64,000 bases of DNA, from assembly GCF_002879865.1 (NCBI RefSeq), contig NZ_PNXY01000005.1, positions 299,182 to 363,181 on the forward strand, in the 5' to 3' direction. Origin of the DNA: Paraburkholderia rhynchosiae (GTDB lineage: Bacteria > Pseudomonadota > Gammaproteobacteria > Burkholderiales > Burkholderiaceae). The notes beneath the pieces are model-generated. The model was not told the DNA's origin and did not search any database. It saw only the letters and a list, made by a program, of their open reading frames with translations. The position numbers and the translations under genes are program-made. Below, one piece after another: positions 1 to 10,192 of the stretch; positions within the stretch are counted from its first letter, which is position 1; the number at the start of each line of letters is the position of its first letter.

Positions 1-1257
<1,257 letters not shown>

Positions 1258-1258
1258 C

Positions 1259-1294
1259 GGAGAGATGAGCGGAGAGATGAGCGGAAGGATGCGC
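1259..1294. repeat. 12-bp tandem repeat in the kdsB leader
   Basis: The unit GGAGAGATGAGC occurs twice in direct tandem (1259-1270, 1271-1282), followed by a diverged third unit GGAAGGATGCGC (1283-1294). It ends directly at the kdsB start codon. On the coding (minus) strand it is CT-rich, so the usual ribosome-binding purines are missing. Confidence 0.7.
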
Positions 1295-1470
1295 AGGAAG
1301 CTGAGTGCTGAGACGGAATGCGAGCGAGCCGATAGAACAAGGAACCGACAGCAGGCCCGGTGCGAAGCGGCCGCATCTTACGACGCGCTCGCCCGGAAGA
1401 AACCGCATATCCCACCCTCGAACGCGGGCCGCGCGGATTGGCGCGATTCCCGCTGACTAGCCCGACTCGC

Positions 1471-1674
1471 TCAGGCCACAGAGCCTGGATTCAGATCGAC
1501 CGGCGTGCCTTCAACCGTTTGCCGCGCTTCGTCGACCAGCATGACGGGGATGCCGTCGCGGATCGGATACGCGAGCTTGTCCGCATTGCAGATCAGCTCC
1601 TGCGCGGAACGGTCGTAGCTGAGCGGGCCCTTGCAGATCGGGCAGACAAGAATTTCAAGCAGGCGAGCGTCCAC
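1471..1674 (-). CDS. Trm112-like (UPF0434/YcaR) small protein
   Basis: Small cytoplasmic protein of 67 residues from the Trm112-like/YcaR family, usually found between lpxK and kdsB in proteobacteria. It has the N-terminal CPIC knuckle (residues 11-14), a further Cys in ELICNADK, and the conserved stretch [11 protein letters not shown]. Eukaryotic Trm112 is a zinc-binding partner that activates methyltransferases; the bacterial role is not settled, so the function here is open. Its start overlaps the 3' end of lpxK by 20 bp, which points to translational coupling in an lpxK-Trm112-kdsB operon. Confidence 0.9.
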   Translation of the reverse strand: MDARLLEILVCPICKGPLSYDRSAQELICNADKLAYPIRDGIPVMLVDEARQTVEGTPVDLNPGSVA

Positions 1675-2671
1675 GGACTTTCTCCACGACTAATGCAATG
1701 AGGCGATGATCGAGCGCGGCTTCGACGGGAACAACCCAGATGCGCGCGTCGCGCCAGGACCCTAATTTTACCGCATCCTTTTCCGTTATCAGGATGGCGT
1801 CGGCGTCGGCATCGGTAAAAGGATTGCGCTCGAACGCGTAGTGATCGGGCAGCGCGCGAGTCTCGGGCGTCAGGCCGGCGGCGCGCAGCGTGGCGAAAAA
1901 ACGCTCCGGCGCGCCGATGCCCGCGGCGGCCAGCACGCGCTCGCCGCTGAACTGGGCAAGCGGGCGGCGCAACGCGGGATTTTCCAGATGCCACGCGTCG
2001 GCGGGTGCGAGCAGCAGGGCGAAGGTGTTGGGCCAGGCGGGCAGCGTCCGCGCGTAGGGATCGTTGATCAGCGTGGCGTCGCGATGACGCGAGAGCGGTT
2101 CGCGCAGCGGACCGGCCGGCAGAAGAAAACCGTTGCCGCCAAGCCGGTGATCGAACACGACCAGTTCGGCGTCGCGCTGGAGCCGATAGTGCTGAAGCCC
2201 GTCGTCGCTGACGATCACGTCGACGTCGCGGTGCGCGGCGCACAGCGCCTCGGCAGCCGCCACTCGGTCGGGGCAAACCCAGACCGGCGCGCCCGTGCGG
2301 CGCGAGATCAGCAACGGTTCGTCGCCGCCGACACTCGCCGCCGATGCGGGCGTGACGGGCGTCGGCGCCTTCACGCGCGCGCCGTAGCCCCGCGACACCA
2401 CGCCGGGGTTGAAGCCGGACGCGCGCAACGCTTCGACCAACGCGATCACGGTCGGCGTCTTGCCGGTGCCGCCGACGGTCACGTTGCCGACCACCACCAC
2501 GGGCACGCCCACGCGCACCGACTTCAACCAGCCGAGCGAGAACGCGGTGCGGCGCATCGCGGCGATCGCGCCGAACACGCACGCGAGAGGCGTCAACGAC
2601 CACGCCAGCGGTCCGCGCTGCTGCCACTCGCGTGCAATGCGGGTTTCCAGATGATCGAGGATTCCGCTCAT
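1655..2671 (-). CDS. lpxK: Tetraacyldisaccharide 4'-kinase
   Basis: LpxK phosphorylates the 4' position of the tetraacyldisaccharide to make lipid IVA, at the inner membrane. I take the ATG at 2671 (338 residues); a TTG two codons upstream (2677) is also open. Residues 62-73 ([12 protein letters not shown]) are the Walker A loop typical of LpxK, followed by VVSRGYG. The N-terminal hydrophobic stretch (about residues 18-40) fits the membrane anchor. The Trm112-like gene overlaps its 3' end. The exbB-exbD pair that I recall between xseA and lpxK in related Burkholderia is not present here. Confidence 0.95.
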   Translation of the reverse strand: MSGILDHLETRIAREWQQRGPLAWSLTPLACVFGAIAAMRRTAFSLGWLKSVRVGVPVVVVGNVTVGGTGKTPTVIALVEALRASGFNPGVVSRGYGARVKAPTPVTPASAASVGGDEPLLISRRTGAPVWVCPDRVAAAEALCAAHRDVDVIVSDDGLQHYRLQRDAELVVFDHRLGGNGFLLPAGPLREPLSRHRDATLINDPYARTLPAWPNTFALLLAPADAWHLENPALRRPLAQFSGERVLAAAGIGAPERFFATLRAAGLTPETRALPDHYAFERNPFTDADADAILITEKDAVKLGSWRDARIWVVPVEAALDHRLIALVVEKVRGRSPA

Positions 2672-3237
2672 CGACAAGCCAGGCGGACGAGAAGCGCAGC
2701 GCTCGTGAGTCGGCGCCGGTGCAGCGACGTGGAGGCGCTAGGCGCATTACGCGGGACAGGCATCAACGCGATTCTCCGGACGGTGAAAATGAAGCACAAG
2801 AGGAGGCAGCGGCAGTGCGGCATGCATGCGTCGCTCGCCGCGCACCTAGGCGCGCCGCGGGGCTTTGCCATGCCGCCGAACCCGCCACTCTAGCGCGCAC
2901 GCGTCCCCGGCCGCAAGTCGGCGGCGCAGTGTCCTACGCCTCGATTTCATCTGGCCGGCCTCGCGCCGTCTGTGGATAACTTTGTGGAGAACCCGCCCGT
3001 CGCCGGCCTGGAAGGGCCGTTGCAAGCGCCCGCTGTCGGCGGCGATCCTTCGCCGTCATCTACAAAACTGATATAAAACAAGGCGATGCTTCCAGTTTTC
3101 GTAGTTGCGAAGATCTTCTCGCGGGATCTGCATTGCGAGTCCCGACATGTGGACACTTTTGACAATTTGCGTGCCCCGCTGGACGCCGATGGCCGGTCGG
3201 TCTATCGTCTGTCCGGCCAGTCACAGACATCCTTCGC
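2672..3237. other. Intergenic region between divergent lpxK and xseA, no gene seen
   Basis: 566 bp between two divergent genes. All open frames here are short and of poor composition. The left half is GC-rich, while 3058-3100 is more AT-rich and is the likely site of the xseA promoter, though no clear -35/-10 pair stands out. It contains a TGTGGATAA match to the DnaA box at 2971-2979, which is expected about once by chance in two such windows. No remnant of exbB or exbD was recognised. Confidence 0.6.
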
Positions 3238-4617
3238 ATGAATTCCGATAGCCCCTTTACCTCGTCGACGATGCCCGGCGGCGAGATCGTTGTCCCCGTT
3301 TCCGCGCTGAATCGCGCGATCGGCACCATGCTCGAACGTTCGTTTCCGCTGGTGTGGGTCGCCGGCGAAGTCTCGAACTTCACGCGCGCCGCGAGCGGTC
3401 ACTGGTACTTCTCGATCAAGGACGCCCAGGCCCAAATGCGCTGCGTGATGTTCCGCGGCCGTGCGCAGTACGCGGAATTCACGCCGCGTGAAGGCGACCG
3501 TATCGAAGTGCGTGCGCTCGTCACCATGTATGAGCCGCGCGGCGAGTTGCAGTTGAACGTCGAAGCGGTGCGGCGGACCGGGCAGGGCCGTCTCTACGAA
3601 GCGTTTTTGCGGCTCAAGGCGCAACTCGAAGCCGAGGGGCTCTTTGCTCCGGAACGCAAACGCGCGTTGCCGCCGCATCCGCGTGCCATCGGTATTGTGA
3701 CGTCGTTGCAGGCCGCGGCGCTGCGCGATGTCCTCACCACGCTGTCACGCCGCGCGCCGCATATTCCGGTGATCGTCTATCCGGCGCCGGTGCAAGGCAT
3801 GGGTGTGAGCGCGAAGCTGGCGGCCATGGTCGAAGCCGCCAGCGCGCGGCGCGAGGTCGACGTACTAATCGTATGCCGTGGCGGCGGCTCCATCGAAGAC
3901 TTGTGGGCCTTCAACGAAGAAGTGCTGGCGCGCGCGATTGCTGAGAGCGCGATTCCGGTCGTAAGCGGCGTCGGCCACGAAACCGATTTCACGATTGCCG
4001 ATTTCGCCGCCGACGTGCGCGCGCCGACACCTACAGGCGCCGCCGAACTGGTCAGCCCGCAACGCGTACTGTTGTTGCGCGAGCTCGATCACCGGCACGC
4101 CACACTTGCACGCGGCTTCGGCCGGATGATGGAGCGGCGCGCGCAGCAACTCGACTGGCTCGCACGCCGGCTGGTGTCGCCCGCCGAGCGGCTCGCGCGG
4201 CAACGAACCCATTTGCAGCAGTTGAGCGCGCGACTCGCTTCGGCGGGTGCACGGCCCGCGCGCGACGCTCGAGCGCGGTTTTCGCTGCTGCATGTGCGCT
4301 GGCAGCGCTGGCGTCCCGACCTCGCCGCACATCAGGCGAAGCTCGGCAATCTCGCGCAACGGCTCGAGGCCGCATTGTTACGTCAACATGAACGTCAGAC
4401 CGCGCGCGTTGCGACGCTTGCGGCGCGGCTCGAAGTGCTGAGTCCGCAGCGCACGCTCGAGCGTGGCTATGCCGCGGTGCTCGATGCTCAGACCGGTCGC
4501 GCGGTGCGTGCGCCGTCGTCATTGAAGCCGGGACGCCGCCTGACGGTGCATCTCGCCGAAGGCGCCGCCGACGTCGCGCTCGCCGATGTGCAGCCGCGTC
4601 TTGCCGACGGTTTCTGA
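3238..4617 (+). CDS. xseA: Exodeoxyribonuclease VII large subunit
   Basis: XseA with XseB forms exonuclease VII, which degrades single-stranded DNA from both ends in the cytoplasm. The protein has 459 residues, as usual. Residues ~18-115 form the OB-fold domain ([10 protein letters not shown] ... [16 protein letters not shown]). The central catalytic domain contains [38 protein letters not shown] and [20 protein letters not shown]. Residues ~265-400 are Arg/Gln/Leu-rich and look like the long coiled coil of the family. The end carries the typical [12 protein letters not shown] segment. xseB is not in the window. The gene stands alone, divergent from lpxK and 218 bp upstream of sodB. Confidence 0.97.
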   Translation: MNSDSPFTSSTMPGGEIVVPVSALNRAIGTMLERSFPLVWVAGEVSNFTRAASGHWYFSIKDAQAQMRCVMFRGRAQYAEFTPREGDRIEVRALVTMYEPRGELQLNVEAVRRTGQGRLYEAFLRLKAQLEAEGLFAPERKRALPPHPRAIGIVTSLQAAALRDVLTTLSRRAPHIPVIVYPAPVQGMGVSAKLAAMVEAASARREVDVLIVCRGGGSIEDLWAFNEEVLARAIAESAIPVVSGVGHETDFTIADFAADVRAPTPTGAAELVSPQRVLLLRELDHRHATLARGFGRMMERRAQQLDWLARRLVSPAERLARQRTHLQQLSARLASAGARPARDARARFSLLHVRWQRWRPDLAAHQAKLGNLAQRLEAALLRQHERQTARVATLAARLEVLSPQRTLERGYAAVLDAQTGRAVRAPSSLKPGRRLTVHLAEGAADVALADVQPRLADGF

Positions 4618-4744
4618 CATTCCGCCGACATCTTGCGCGTGCGTACTTTTGACTGTCCGATGCAACGCGCAGACGCTGCACGCGAGCAGTAATTACGCGG
4701 TTTTTGCGGGCTGTCAGGCGATGCCGGACATAAAGTCCGTTGGT

Positions 4745-4773
4745 TTGCGGGGTTATTCCAAGTCGCCTACAAT
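4745..4773 (+). promoter_or_regulatory. Sigma-70-type promoter for sodB
   Basis: TTGCGG at 4745-4750 and TACAAT at 4768-4773 are separated by 17 bp, giving a predicted transcription start near 4780 and a leader of about 55 nt before the sodB ATG at 4836. The leader contains TTATCCGCA at 4791-4799, one mismatch from a DnaA box; no meaning is claimed for that. Confidence 0.6.
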
Positions 4774-4835
4774 CGAGTGCTCTACAGCGTTATCCGCAGA
4801 CTCCCCACAACAGATACAGACAGAAGGAAAGCACC

Positions 4836-5414
4836 ATGGAACATACGCTCCCGCCGCTGCCGTTCGCGAAAAACGCACTCGCTCCGCACATGTCGGAAGA
4901 GACGCTCGAGTTTCACTACGGCAAGCACCACCAGACCTATGTGACCAACCTGAACAATCTGATCAAGGGCACGGAGTTCGAGAACCTGTCGCTCGAAGAA
5001 ATCGTGAAGAAGTCGTCGGGCGGCGTGTTCAATAACGCAGCTCAAGTGTGGAATCACACGTTTTTCTGGAACAGCCTGTCGCCGCAGGGTGGCGGTGCAC
5101 CGACCGGCGCGCTGGCCGATGCGATCAACGCCAAGTGGGGCTCGTTCGACAAGTTCAAGGAAGAGTTCGCGAAGACCGCGATCGGCACGTTCGGCTCGGG
5201 CTGGGCATGGCTCGTGAAGAAGGCAGACGGTTCGCTCGACCTGGTGTCGACGAGCAACGCTGCCACGCCGCTGACCACCGACGCAAAAGCGCTGGTCACG
5301 ATCGACGTGTGGGAACACGCGTACTACATCGACTATCGCAACGCACGTCCGAAGTTCGTTGAAGCTTACTGGAACATCGTCAACTGGGAATTCGCGTCGA
5401 AGAACTTCGCGTGA
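4836..5414 (+). CDS. sodB: Superoxide dismutase [Fe]
   Basis: Dismutates superoxide to oxygen and hydrogen peroxide in the cytoplasm. The protein has 192 residues, the normal length of bacterial Fe-SOD. His27 in [10 protein letters not shown], the His of [11 protein letters not shown], and Asp and His in [13 protein letters not shown] are the four metal ligands. The pattern [11 protein letters not shown] and the overall likeness point to the iron type rather than manganese. The ATG at 4836 was chosen because AAGGAAA lies at 4824-4830; an in-frame extension to 4740 overlaps the promoter. A strong terminator follows at 5504-5540, so the gene is monocistronic. Confidence 0.97.
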   Translation: MEHTLPPLPFAKNALAPHMSEETLEFHYGKHHQTYVTNLNNLIKGTEFENLSLEEIVKKSSGGVFNNAAQVWNHTFFWNSLSPQGGGAPTGALADAINAKWGSFDKFKEEFAKTAIGTFGSGWAWLVKKADGSLDLVSTSNAATPLTTDAKALVTIDVWEHAYYIDYRNARPKFVEAYWNIVNWEFASKNFA

Positions 5415-5503
5415 GATTCGTGGCGTGAATCTGTGCACGGCGTCTTGCGTTAGTTGAGCAAACCACGGCGCTGTTGTTGCGCCAGTTCTGATGGTCGTAC
5501 GTA

Positions 5504-5540
5504 AGCAAAAAGAAGAGCCCTCCACGTGAGGGCTTTTTGC
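5504..5540. terminator. Terminator downstream of sodB
   Basis: AGCCCTC (5516-5522) pairs with GAGGGCT (5528-5534) around the loop CACGT, and the flanks GCAAAAAG and CTTTTTGC extend the symmetry. The T-run after the stem fits intrinsic termination of sodB, and the A-run before it would also allow termination on the other strand. Confidence 0.9.
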
Positions 5541-5756
5541 TTTCCGGCGCTTTGCGTCGTTTTGCGTCGTTTAGTCGCTCAGACGCTTACCCCATCTTTG
5601 TCACCGTTCGTAACCGCGTGGGAAAGCCCGGCGCGCCGTTCAAAGCATTAGCGCAGCTTCCTGCTTCACTGGAAAACATACGGTAACCATCTGGTAAACA
5701 TCCTTCACGCGGATTGGCCTAACGTATGTTCTCCAACCCAAGCTACTCGCGCCATC
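5541..5756. promoter_or_regulatory. Upstream region of the glycine-zipper lipoprotein, with repeats
   Basis: This is most of the gap between sodB and the next gene. AACATACG (5675-5682) and CGTATGTT (5723-5730) are perfect 8-bp inverted arms 40 bp apart. Between them two 11-bp units, GGTAACCATCT and GGTAAACATCC (5683-5704), sit in tandem. Their position just before a gene suggests regulator half-sites, but the factor is unknown. Confidence 0.35.
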
Positions 5757-6332
5757 ATGATTTCAAGTCTAAAACCGGTTCGCGTCGCGCTGCCTCTCGG
5801 GGCCCTTGCGCTGGCGCTGCTTGGCGGCTGCGCTATCGCGCCGCCGAGCGGTCCCTCGGTCGTGGCAATGCCGCGCAGCGGCGAGCCTCTCGGTCAGTTC
5901 CAGCAGGACGATTACGCTTGCCGGGATTACGCCTTTCATTCGTCCGATGCTACCGGCGCTTCGCAAGGCGCGACCACCAACAGCGCCAACAGCGCAGCCG
6001 TTGGCACCTTGGGTGGCGCGGCCGTCGGCGCGCTTCTCGGTGCGGCGGCGGGCAATGCGGGCGCCGGCGCGGCAATCGGCGCAGGCAGCGGTCTACTGAT
6101 TGGCGGCGCTGCGGGCGCAAACGGCGCGCAGTACTCGGCGAACAGCCTGCAGGCACGCTACGACGCTGCCTACGCGCAGTGCATGACATCGAAGGGCAAC
6201 ACGATTTCGCAGCCGCAAGTGCCAGTCTATGTGCCGCAGCCGGTGTATGCGCCGCCACCGGTATATGTTGCCCCGCGACCCCGTTATTACGGGCCGCCAC
6301 CGGTAATCTATGCGCCTTATCCGTACTACTGA
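5757..6332 (+). CDS. Glycine-zipper outer-membrane lipoprotein (hypothetical)
   Basis: Predicted lipoprotein of 191 residues. The signal peptide ends in the lipobox LLGGC with the lipidated Cys at residue 25. A glycine zipper (GTLGGAAVGALLGAAAG ... GSGLLIGGAAG, about residues 84-122) would form a membrane-associated hairpin, as in SlyB/17-kDa-antigen-like proteins. Two Cys (CRDY near 54 and QCMTSKG near 143) flank the zipper and could form a disulfide. The last 40 residues are a Pro/Tyr/Val-rich tail (repeated PVYxPP) ending PYPYY, a likely extended or surface-exposed segment. The exact function is unknown. The gene appears monocistronic. Confidence 0.85.
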   Translation: MISSLKPVRVALPLGALALALLGGCAIAPPSGPSVVAMPRSGEPLGQFQQDDYACRDYAFHSSDATGASQGATTNSANSAAVGTLGGAAVGALLGAAAGNAGAGAAIGAGSGLLIGGAAGANGAQYSANSLQARYDAAYAQCMTSKGNTISQPQVPVYVPQPVYAPPPVYVAPRPRYYGPPPVIYAPYPYY

Positions 6333-6358
6333 TGGTGCCTCGCTGAGCGATTAGGCAT

Positions 6359-6394
6359 CGCGTCGCGTGCTTCCTTCGTCAGAAGCGCGACGCG
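6359..6394. terminator. Hairpin after the glycine-zipper lipoprotein gene
   Basis: CGCGTCGC (6359-6366) pairs with GCGACGCG (6387-6394); inside, GCTTC (6369-6373) pairs with GAAGC (6382-6386) after a 2-nt bulge. No T-run follows, so termination is possible but not certain. Confidence 0.4.
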
Positions 6395-6610
6395 GTCATG
6401 CGCGCGTCACGTATGGCGGCGAGAAGCGACAGCATGGCGACATTCGGCTCTGCAAACGGCGTACGTTTGACTTGCCGTAAGAACGATGAATGTCATCGGC
6501 CATCAGGGGACGCGCGTGGCGAACCCTGTCTGCGGCGCGCGACGCGATCCACCACGCGCACCGTTCCTTGTGCGAGCTGATCGCCGCATCGTTTGAAAGA
6601 CGAGGCAGAC

Positions 6611-8374
6611 ATGCGGATCTCGCAAGGTGCGGGCGATAAGCCCCGGGCCGGCTCCTGGTTGCGTACGTGCACGGTGGCGGCGTTGCTCGCTATCGCATGG
6701 AGTTTCGTTTCATGCGGCGGCGGCGGCTCGAGTGGATCGCCCGAAGCTGCGTCCACATCGTCCGGAGGAGGCGAAAGCGGCGCTGGCGCCGGCGCGGGTT
6801 CTGGCGGCTCCGGCTCCGGCGCCGGCAGCGGCAGCACCGGCACGGGCGGCACTCCGTCAACCACGCCCGCATACGCCACTGATGTGCTGATGCATCACAA
6901 CGATCTCGCGCGCACCGGCCAGATGCTCGCCGAGACCACGCTCACGCCAGCCAACGTCAAGTCCTCCAGCTTCGGCAAAGTCGCGTTTCTTGCAGCGGAC
7001 GGCAAGGTCGATGCAGAGCCGCTTTTCGTGACGAATTTGTCGATTGGCGGCACGCCGCACGACGTCGTCTATGTCGCGACCGAGCACAACAGCGTCTATG
7101 CATACGACGCCACGACATTCGCGCAATTGTGGAAAGTGACGCTGAACGGCAACGGCGAAACTTCCAGCGACAACCGCGGATGCCAGGACATCACGCCGGA
7201 AATTGGCATTACGTCGACGCCGGTTATCGACCGCTCGCGCGGCGCGAACGGCGTACTCTATGCGGTGTCGATGACGAAAGACAGCGGCGGCGGATACCAT
7301 CACCGCCTGCACGCGCTCGACCTCGCGACGGGCGCGGAACTGCTGGGCGGCCCGACGGAGATCGCCGCAACGTATCCGGGCGGCGGCGCGGGAAGCGTCA
7401 ATGGCGTCATTACCTTCAACGCGTCGCTGCACACCGAACGCGCGGCGCTGACGCTGGTCGGCGGCAACATTTATATGGGCTGGACGGCGCATTGCATGTC
7501 GGGTTCCTATACCGGCTGGCTGATGGCGTACAACGCCGCCGCGCTGAGACAGACGAGTGCGCTCAACATCACGCCGAACGGCAGCCAAGGGTCGATCTGG
7601 ATGGCCGGTTCGGGCATGGCGTCGGACGGCTCGTCACTCTATGTGGTCGACGGCAACGGCACGTTCGGCACGACGCTGAATGCGCAGGGCTTTCCCGTCG
7701 ATGGCGACTTCGGCAATTCGCTGATGAAACTGTCGCCAGGACAGTTGCAAGTCACCGATTATTTCGCGATGTCCAACGTCGTGGAAGAAGCCAACACCGA
7801 CAACGATTTCGGTTCGGGAGGCGTAATGCTGCTTCCGGACCAGACGACGACGGGCGGCGTCATCAAGCACCTTGCGGTCGCCGCCGGCAAGGACAACCAT
7901 ATTTACGTGGTCGATCGCGATTCGATGGGCAAATTCAACCCGGGTGCCAACAACATCTGGCAGGAACTTGTCGGCACGCTCGCCGGCGGCATCTGGGGTT
8001 CACCGGCTTACTACAATGGCGTGGTGTACTACGGAGGGCTAAACGATAGCCTTAAGGCGCTACCGATCACGGGAGCGTTTCTCGCGACGACCGCTTTGTC
8101 CAGAAGCCCGACGACCTTCGGTTATCCGGGCGCAACGCCGGCTGTCTCCGCCAACGGCGCGAGCAACGGCATTGTCTGGGCGGCAGAGAACGGCTCGACC
8201 GGCGCATTGCATGCATACGACGCGAGCAATCTTGCCAACGAGCTATACAACAGTAATCAGGCCGGCACACGCGATCAATGGGGCGCGGGCAACAAGTTCA
8301 TCACGCCGATGATCGCGCGCGGCAAGGTTTATGTGGGCGCGACTAATGGTGTTGCGGTGTTCGGGTTGCGGTGA
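6611..8374 (+). CDS. Exported PQQ-like beta-propeller lipoprotein (hypothetical)
   Basis: Predicted exported protein of 587 residues. The signal peptide ends FVSC and is followed by a Gly-rich run, so lipid attachment at that Cys is likely although the -3 residue (Phe) is unusual. Residues ~40-90 are a Gly/Ser/Ala linker. The rest contains repeated blade-like segments with YVATEHNSVYAYDATTFAQL, HRLHALDLATG and IYVVDRDSMGKF, typical of quinoprotein/BamB-like propellers. No quinone-ligand set was identified, so binding of PQQ is not claimed. The ATG at 6611 has GAGG at 6602-6605. The gene is convergent with the NYN gene and 54 bp from its end; partner genes are absent. Confidence 0.8.
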   Translation: MRISQGAGDKPRAGSWLRTCTVAALLAIAWSFVSCGGGGSSGSPEAASTSSGGGESGAGAGAGSGGSGSGAGSGSTGTGGTPSTTPAYATDVLMHHNDLARTGQMLAETTLTPANVKSSSFGKVAFLAADGKVDAEPLFVTNLSIGGTPHDVVYVATEHNSVYAYDATTFAQLWKVTLNGNGETSSDNRGCQDITPEIGITSTPVIDRSRGANGVLYAVSMTKDSGGGYHHRLHALDLATGAELLGGPTEIAATYPGGGAGSVNGVITFNASLHTERAALTLVGGNIYMGWTAHCMSGSYTGWLMAYNAAALRQTSALNITPNGSQGSIWMAGSGMASDGSSLYVVDGNGTFGTTLNAQGFPVDGDFGNSLMKLSPGQLQVTDYFAMSNVVEEANTDNDFGSGGVMLLPDQTTTGGVIKHLAVAAGKDNHIYVVDRDSMGKFNPGANNIWQELVGTLAGGIWGSPAYYNGVVYYGGLNDSLKALPITGAFLATTALSRSPTTFGYPGATPAVSANGASNGIVWAAENGSTGALHAYDASNLANELYNSNQAGTRDQWGAGNKFITPMIARGKVYVGATNGVAVFGLR

Positions 8375-8428
8375 GGGCGGGCCGCATCGCGCCTGACATT
8401 GCATGCACGATGCGGCCATGGGGAATAC

Positions 8429-9889
8429 CTATTCAGCTTCGCTGCCAGCCGCCGTCTTGCGCGGGCGTCGGTTGCGTGACGACGTTGTCTTGCGCGCGGC
8501 CTTCTTCCTGGGCGCAGGAGTTTCCTCTGTAGTCACCGAAGGCTCCGCTGCGGGCGGCGCGGTGTCCGCGATGCCTTCCGATGCTCCGGTTGTCGTCTTC
8601 CTCGTTTTCTTCGCGGCTGCTTTGCGCGGTTCGCGCTGCTTGCGGCGCTTAGGCTGGCTGCCGTCCGCGTCCGCGTCCGGCGCCTGCCCGCTCGCGGCAG
8701 TGTCCGCTTCGGCATGAACGTTGTCCGGTTGTGCCGCAGATGCTTGCGGCCGCACGGACATGGGCTCTGCATTTGCCGGCGCGTGCATGTGCATAGTTTC
8801 ACCAGTCGCATCGCTTTCAGCAGTCGCGCCGCGCTCGCCTGGTGGTCGCTCGTTTTGCGCGGCCTCATGCGCGGCATCGGGAGTGACTTCCTGGCTCCTG
8901 CCTCCTTTCCGATTGCCTCGGCCGCGACGGCGCGAATCGTGTTTGCCGCCCGTTTCGGCAGTCACCGTTTCAGCAATGTGCGCCTCATCGACCTGTTCGG
9001 GCACTTCGGCGATATCGACAGCCTCGCCCGCAACTTCGCCGGTCACGCTCGGGGCCGTACTCCGATAGACATACGCCCCTGACTTCTCGTCCCGGCCGAA
9101 TTCCAGCAGTCCGCGCGCATGTGCCTCCTCGAGCAGATTGCCGAACGCGCGAAATCCATAATATGTCTCGTTAAAATCAGGCTTGCGACGTTTGATCGCG
9201 TTCTTCAGTACCGACGCCCAGATTTTTCCGCTGTCGCCGCGCTCGGAAGCGAGCGCGTCGAACGTTTGCACGGCAATCTCGACCGCTTTGGTGCGGCGCT
9301 TTTCGAGGTCTTCCTTGTTGCGGTTTTTCTCCTCGTCCTGCGACGGTTTGGCTGTCGGCTGAGCGGCCTTTTGCGGGCGCGACGACTCTCGTTTGGCGAC
9401 CGCGCGCTGACTCTCCCGCACGAGATCGTCGTAGAAAAAGAACTCGTCGCAATTGGCAATCAGCAGGTCCGACGTGGATTGCTGCACGCCGACCCCGATC
9501 ACCTGTTTCGCGTTCTCACGCAACTTCGACACCAGCGGCGAAAAATCCGAATCGCCGCTGATGATTACGAACGTATTGACGTGTGATTTCGTGTAGCAGA
9601 GGTCGAGCGCGTCGACCACGAGCCGGATATCCGCCGAGTTCTTGCCCGATTGCCGCACATGTGGAATCTCGATCAACTCGAAGTTGGCCTCGTGCATCGC
9701 CCCTTTGAAACTCTTGTAGCGATCCCAGTCGCAATACGCTTTCTTCACGACAATGCTGCCTTTGAGCAGCAGGCGTTCGAGCACCAGCTTGATATCGAAC
9801 TTGTCGTACTTCGCGTCGCGCACGCCCAGCGCGACATTTTCGAAGTCGCAAAATAGCGCCATGCTGACGGTTTCGTTGGATGACGCCAT
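8429..9889 (-). CDS. NYN-domain putative ribonuclease with LOTUS/OST-HTH domain and basic tail
   Basis: The 486-residue protein starts with a NYN (PIN-like, LabA/DUF88) nuclease domain (about residues 1-155): acidic positions lie in ALFCDFENV, NSADIRLVVDALDL and VIISGDSDFSPLV, the metal-binding set of the fold. About residues 210-290 form an OST-HTH/LOTUS domain (WASVLKNAIKRRKPDFNETYYGF ... ARGLLEFGR), a module that binds RNA in other proteins. The remaining ~190 residues are low-complexity and end in Lys/Arg/Ala-rich runs (KAAAKKTRKTTT, ARKTTSSRNRRPRKTAAG) suited to nucleic-acid contact. The likely role is RNA processing or decay; the target is unknown. The start at 9889 was chosen because GGAG lies 8 nt upstream; an extension into the upstream repeat is less likely. 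Confidence 0.85.
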   Translation of the reverse strand: MASSNETVSMALFCDFENVALGVRDAKYDKFDIKLVLERLLLKGSIVVKKAYCDWDRYKSFKGAMHEANFELIEIPHVRQSGKNSADIRLVVDALDLCYTKSHVNTFVIISGDSDFSPLVSKLRENAKQVIGVGVQQSTSDLLIANCDEFFFYDDLVRESQRAVAKRESSRPQKAAQPTAKPSQDEEKNRNKEDLEKRRTKAVEIAVQTFDALASERGDSGKIWASVLKNAIKRRKPDFNETYYGFRAFGNLLEEAHARGLLEFGRDEKSGAYVYRSTAPSVTGEVAGEAVDIAEVPEQVDEAHIAETVTAETGGKHDSRRRGRGNRKGGRSQEVTPDAAHEAAQNERPPGERGATAESDATGETMHMHAPANAEPMSVRPQASAAQPDNVHAEADTAASGQAPDADADGSQPKRRKQREPRKAAAKKTRKTTTGASEGIADTAPPAAEPSVTTEETPAPRKKAARKTTSSRNRRPRKTAAGSEAE

Positions 9890-10192
9890 ATATATCTCCA
9901 TTGAAGCGATCGTCGAAGTCGACGGATCGCGACCATGATAGCGATTCCAGCGAAGGTGATCAGCTTTTGTCTCGACGACGCACCGCAACGGGCGCCGCAA
10001 CAGACGCCGCAACACACGCCGCAACACACGCTGCAACGCACGCCGCGACTTGACGGCGCCGCGTGCTCGTGGCCACGGTTTGCAATGTTGTCGGCGAGAC
10101 GCGAAGGCGGAGTGCAGGCGGCCGCCGACGTTTCAGTCGCGGCTTTCAGCGATTCTCCCAGCCATGATCGGCTCAACCGCGCGTGCGGCACA
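9890..10192. other. Intergenic region upstream of the NYN gene with a 12-bp minisatellite
   Basis: 303 bp between clpP (3' end) and the NYN gene (5' end), both on the minus strand. It holds the 12-bp repeat array at 9981-10052, listed separately. No further gene or clear promoter was recognised. Confidence 0.6.
9981..10052. repeat. 12-bp tandem repeat (minisatellite), about six units
   Basis: Units based on CGCCGCAACACA follow one another at 9993, 10005 and 10017, with diverged units at 9981, 10029 and 10041. Copies at 10005-10016 and 10017-10028 are identical. The array lies about 90 bp upstream of the NYN start codon, so copy-number change by slippage could alter expression. Confidence 0.8.

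Noticed and set aside
2971..2979. Perfect DnaA box (TGTGGATAA) upstream of xseA
   Set aside because: A single 9-mer is expected by chance about once in two windows of this size; there is no cluster of boxes, AT-rich unwinding region or dnaA/dnaN/gyrB neighbour.
5257..5299. GC-rich palindromic patches inside sodB and other genes as regulatory hairpins
   Set aside because: Coding constraint and GC bias explain them; no T-run or conserved element accompanies them.
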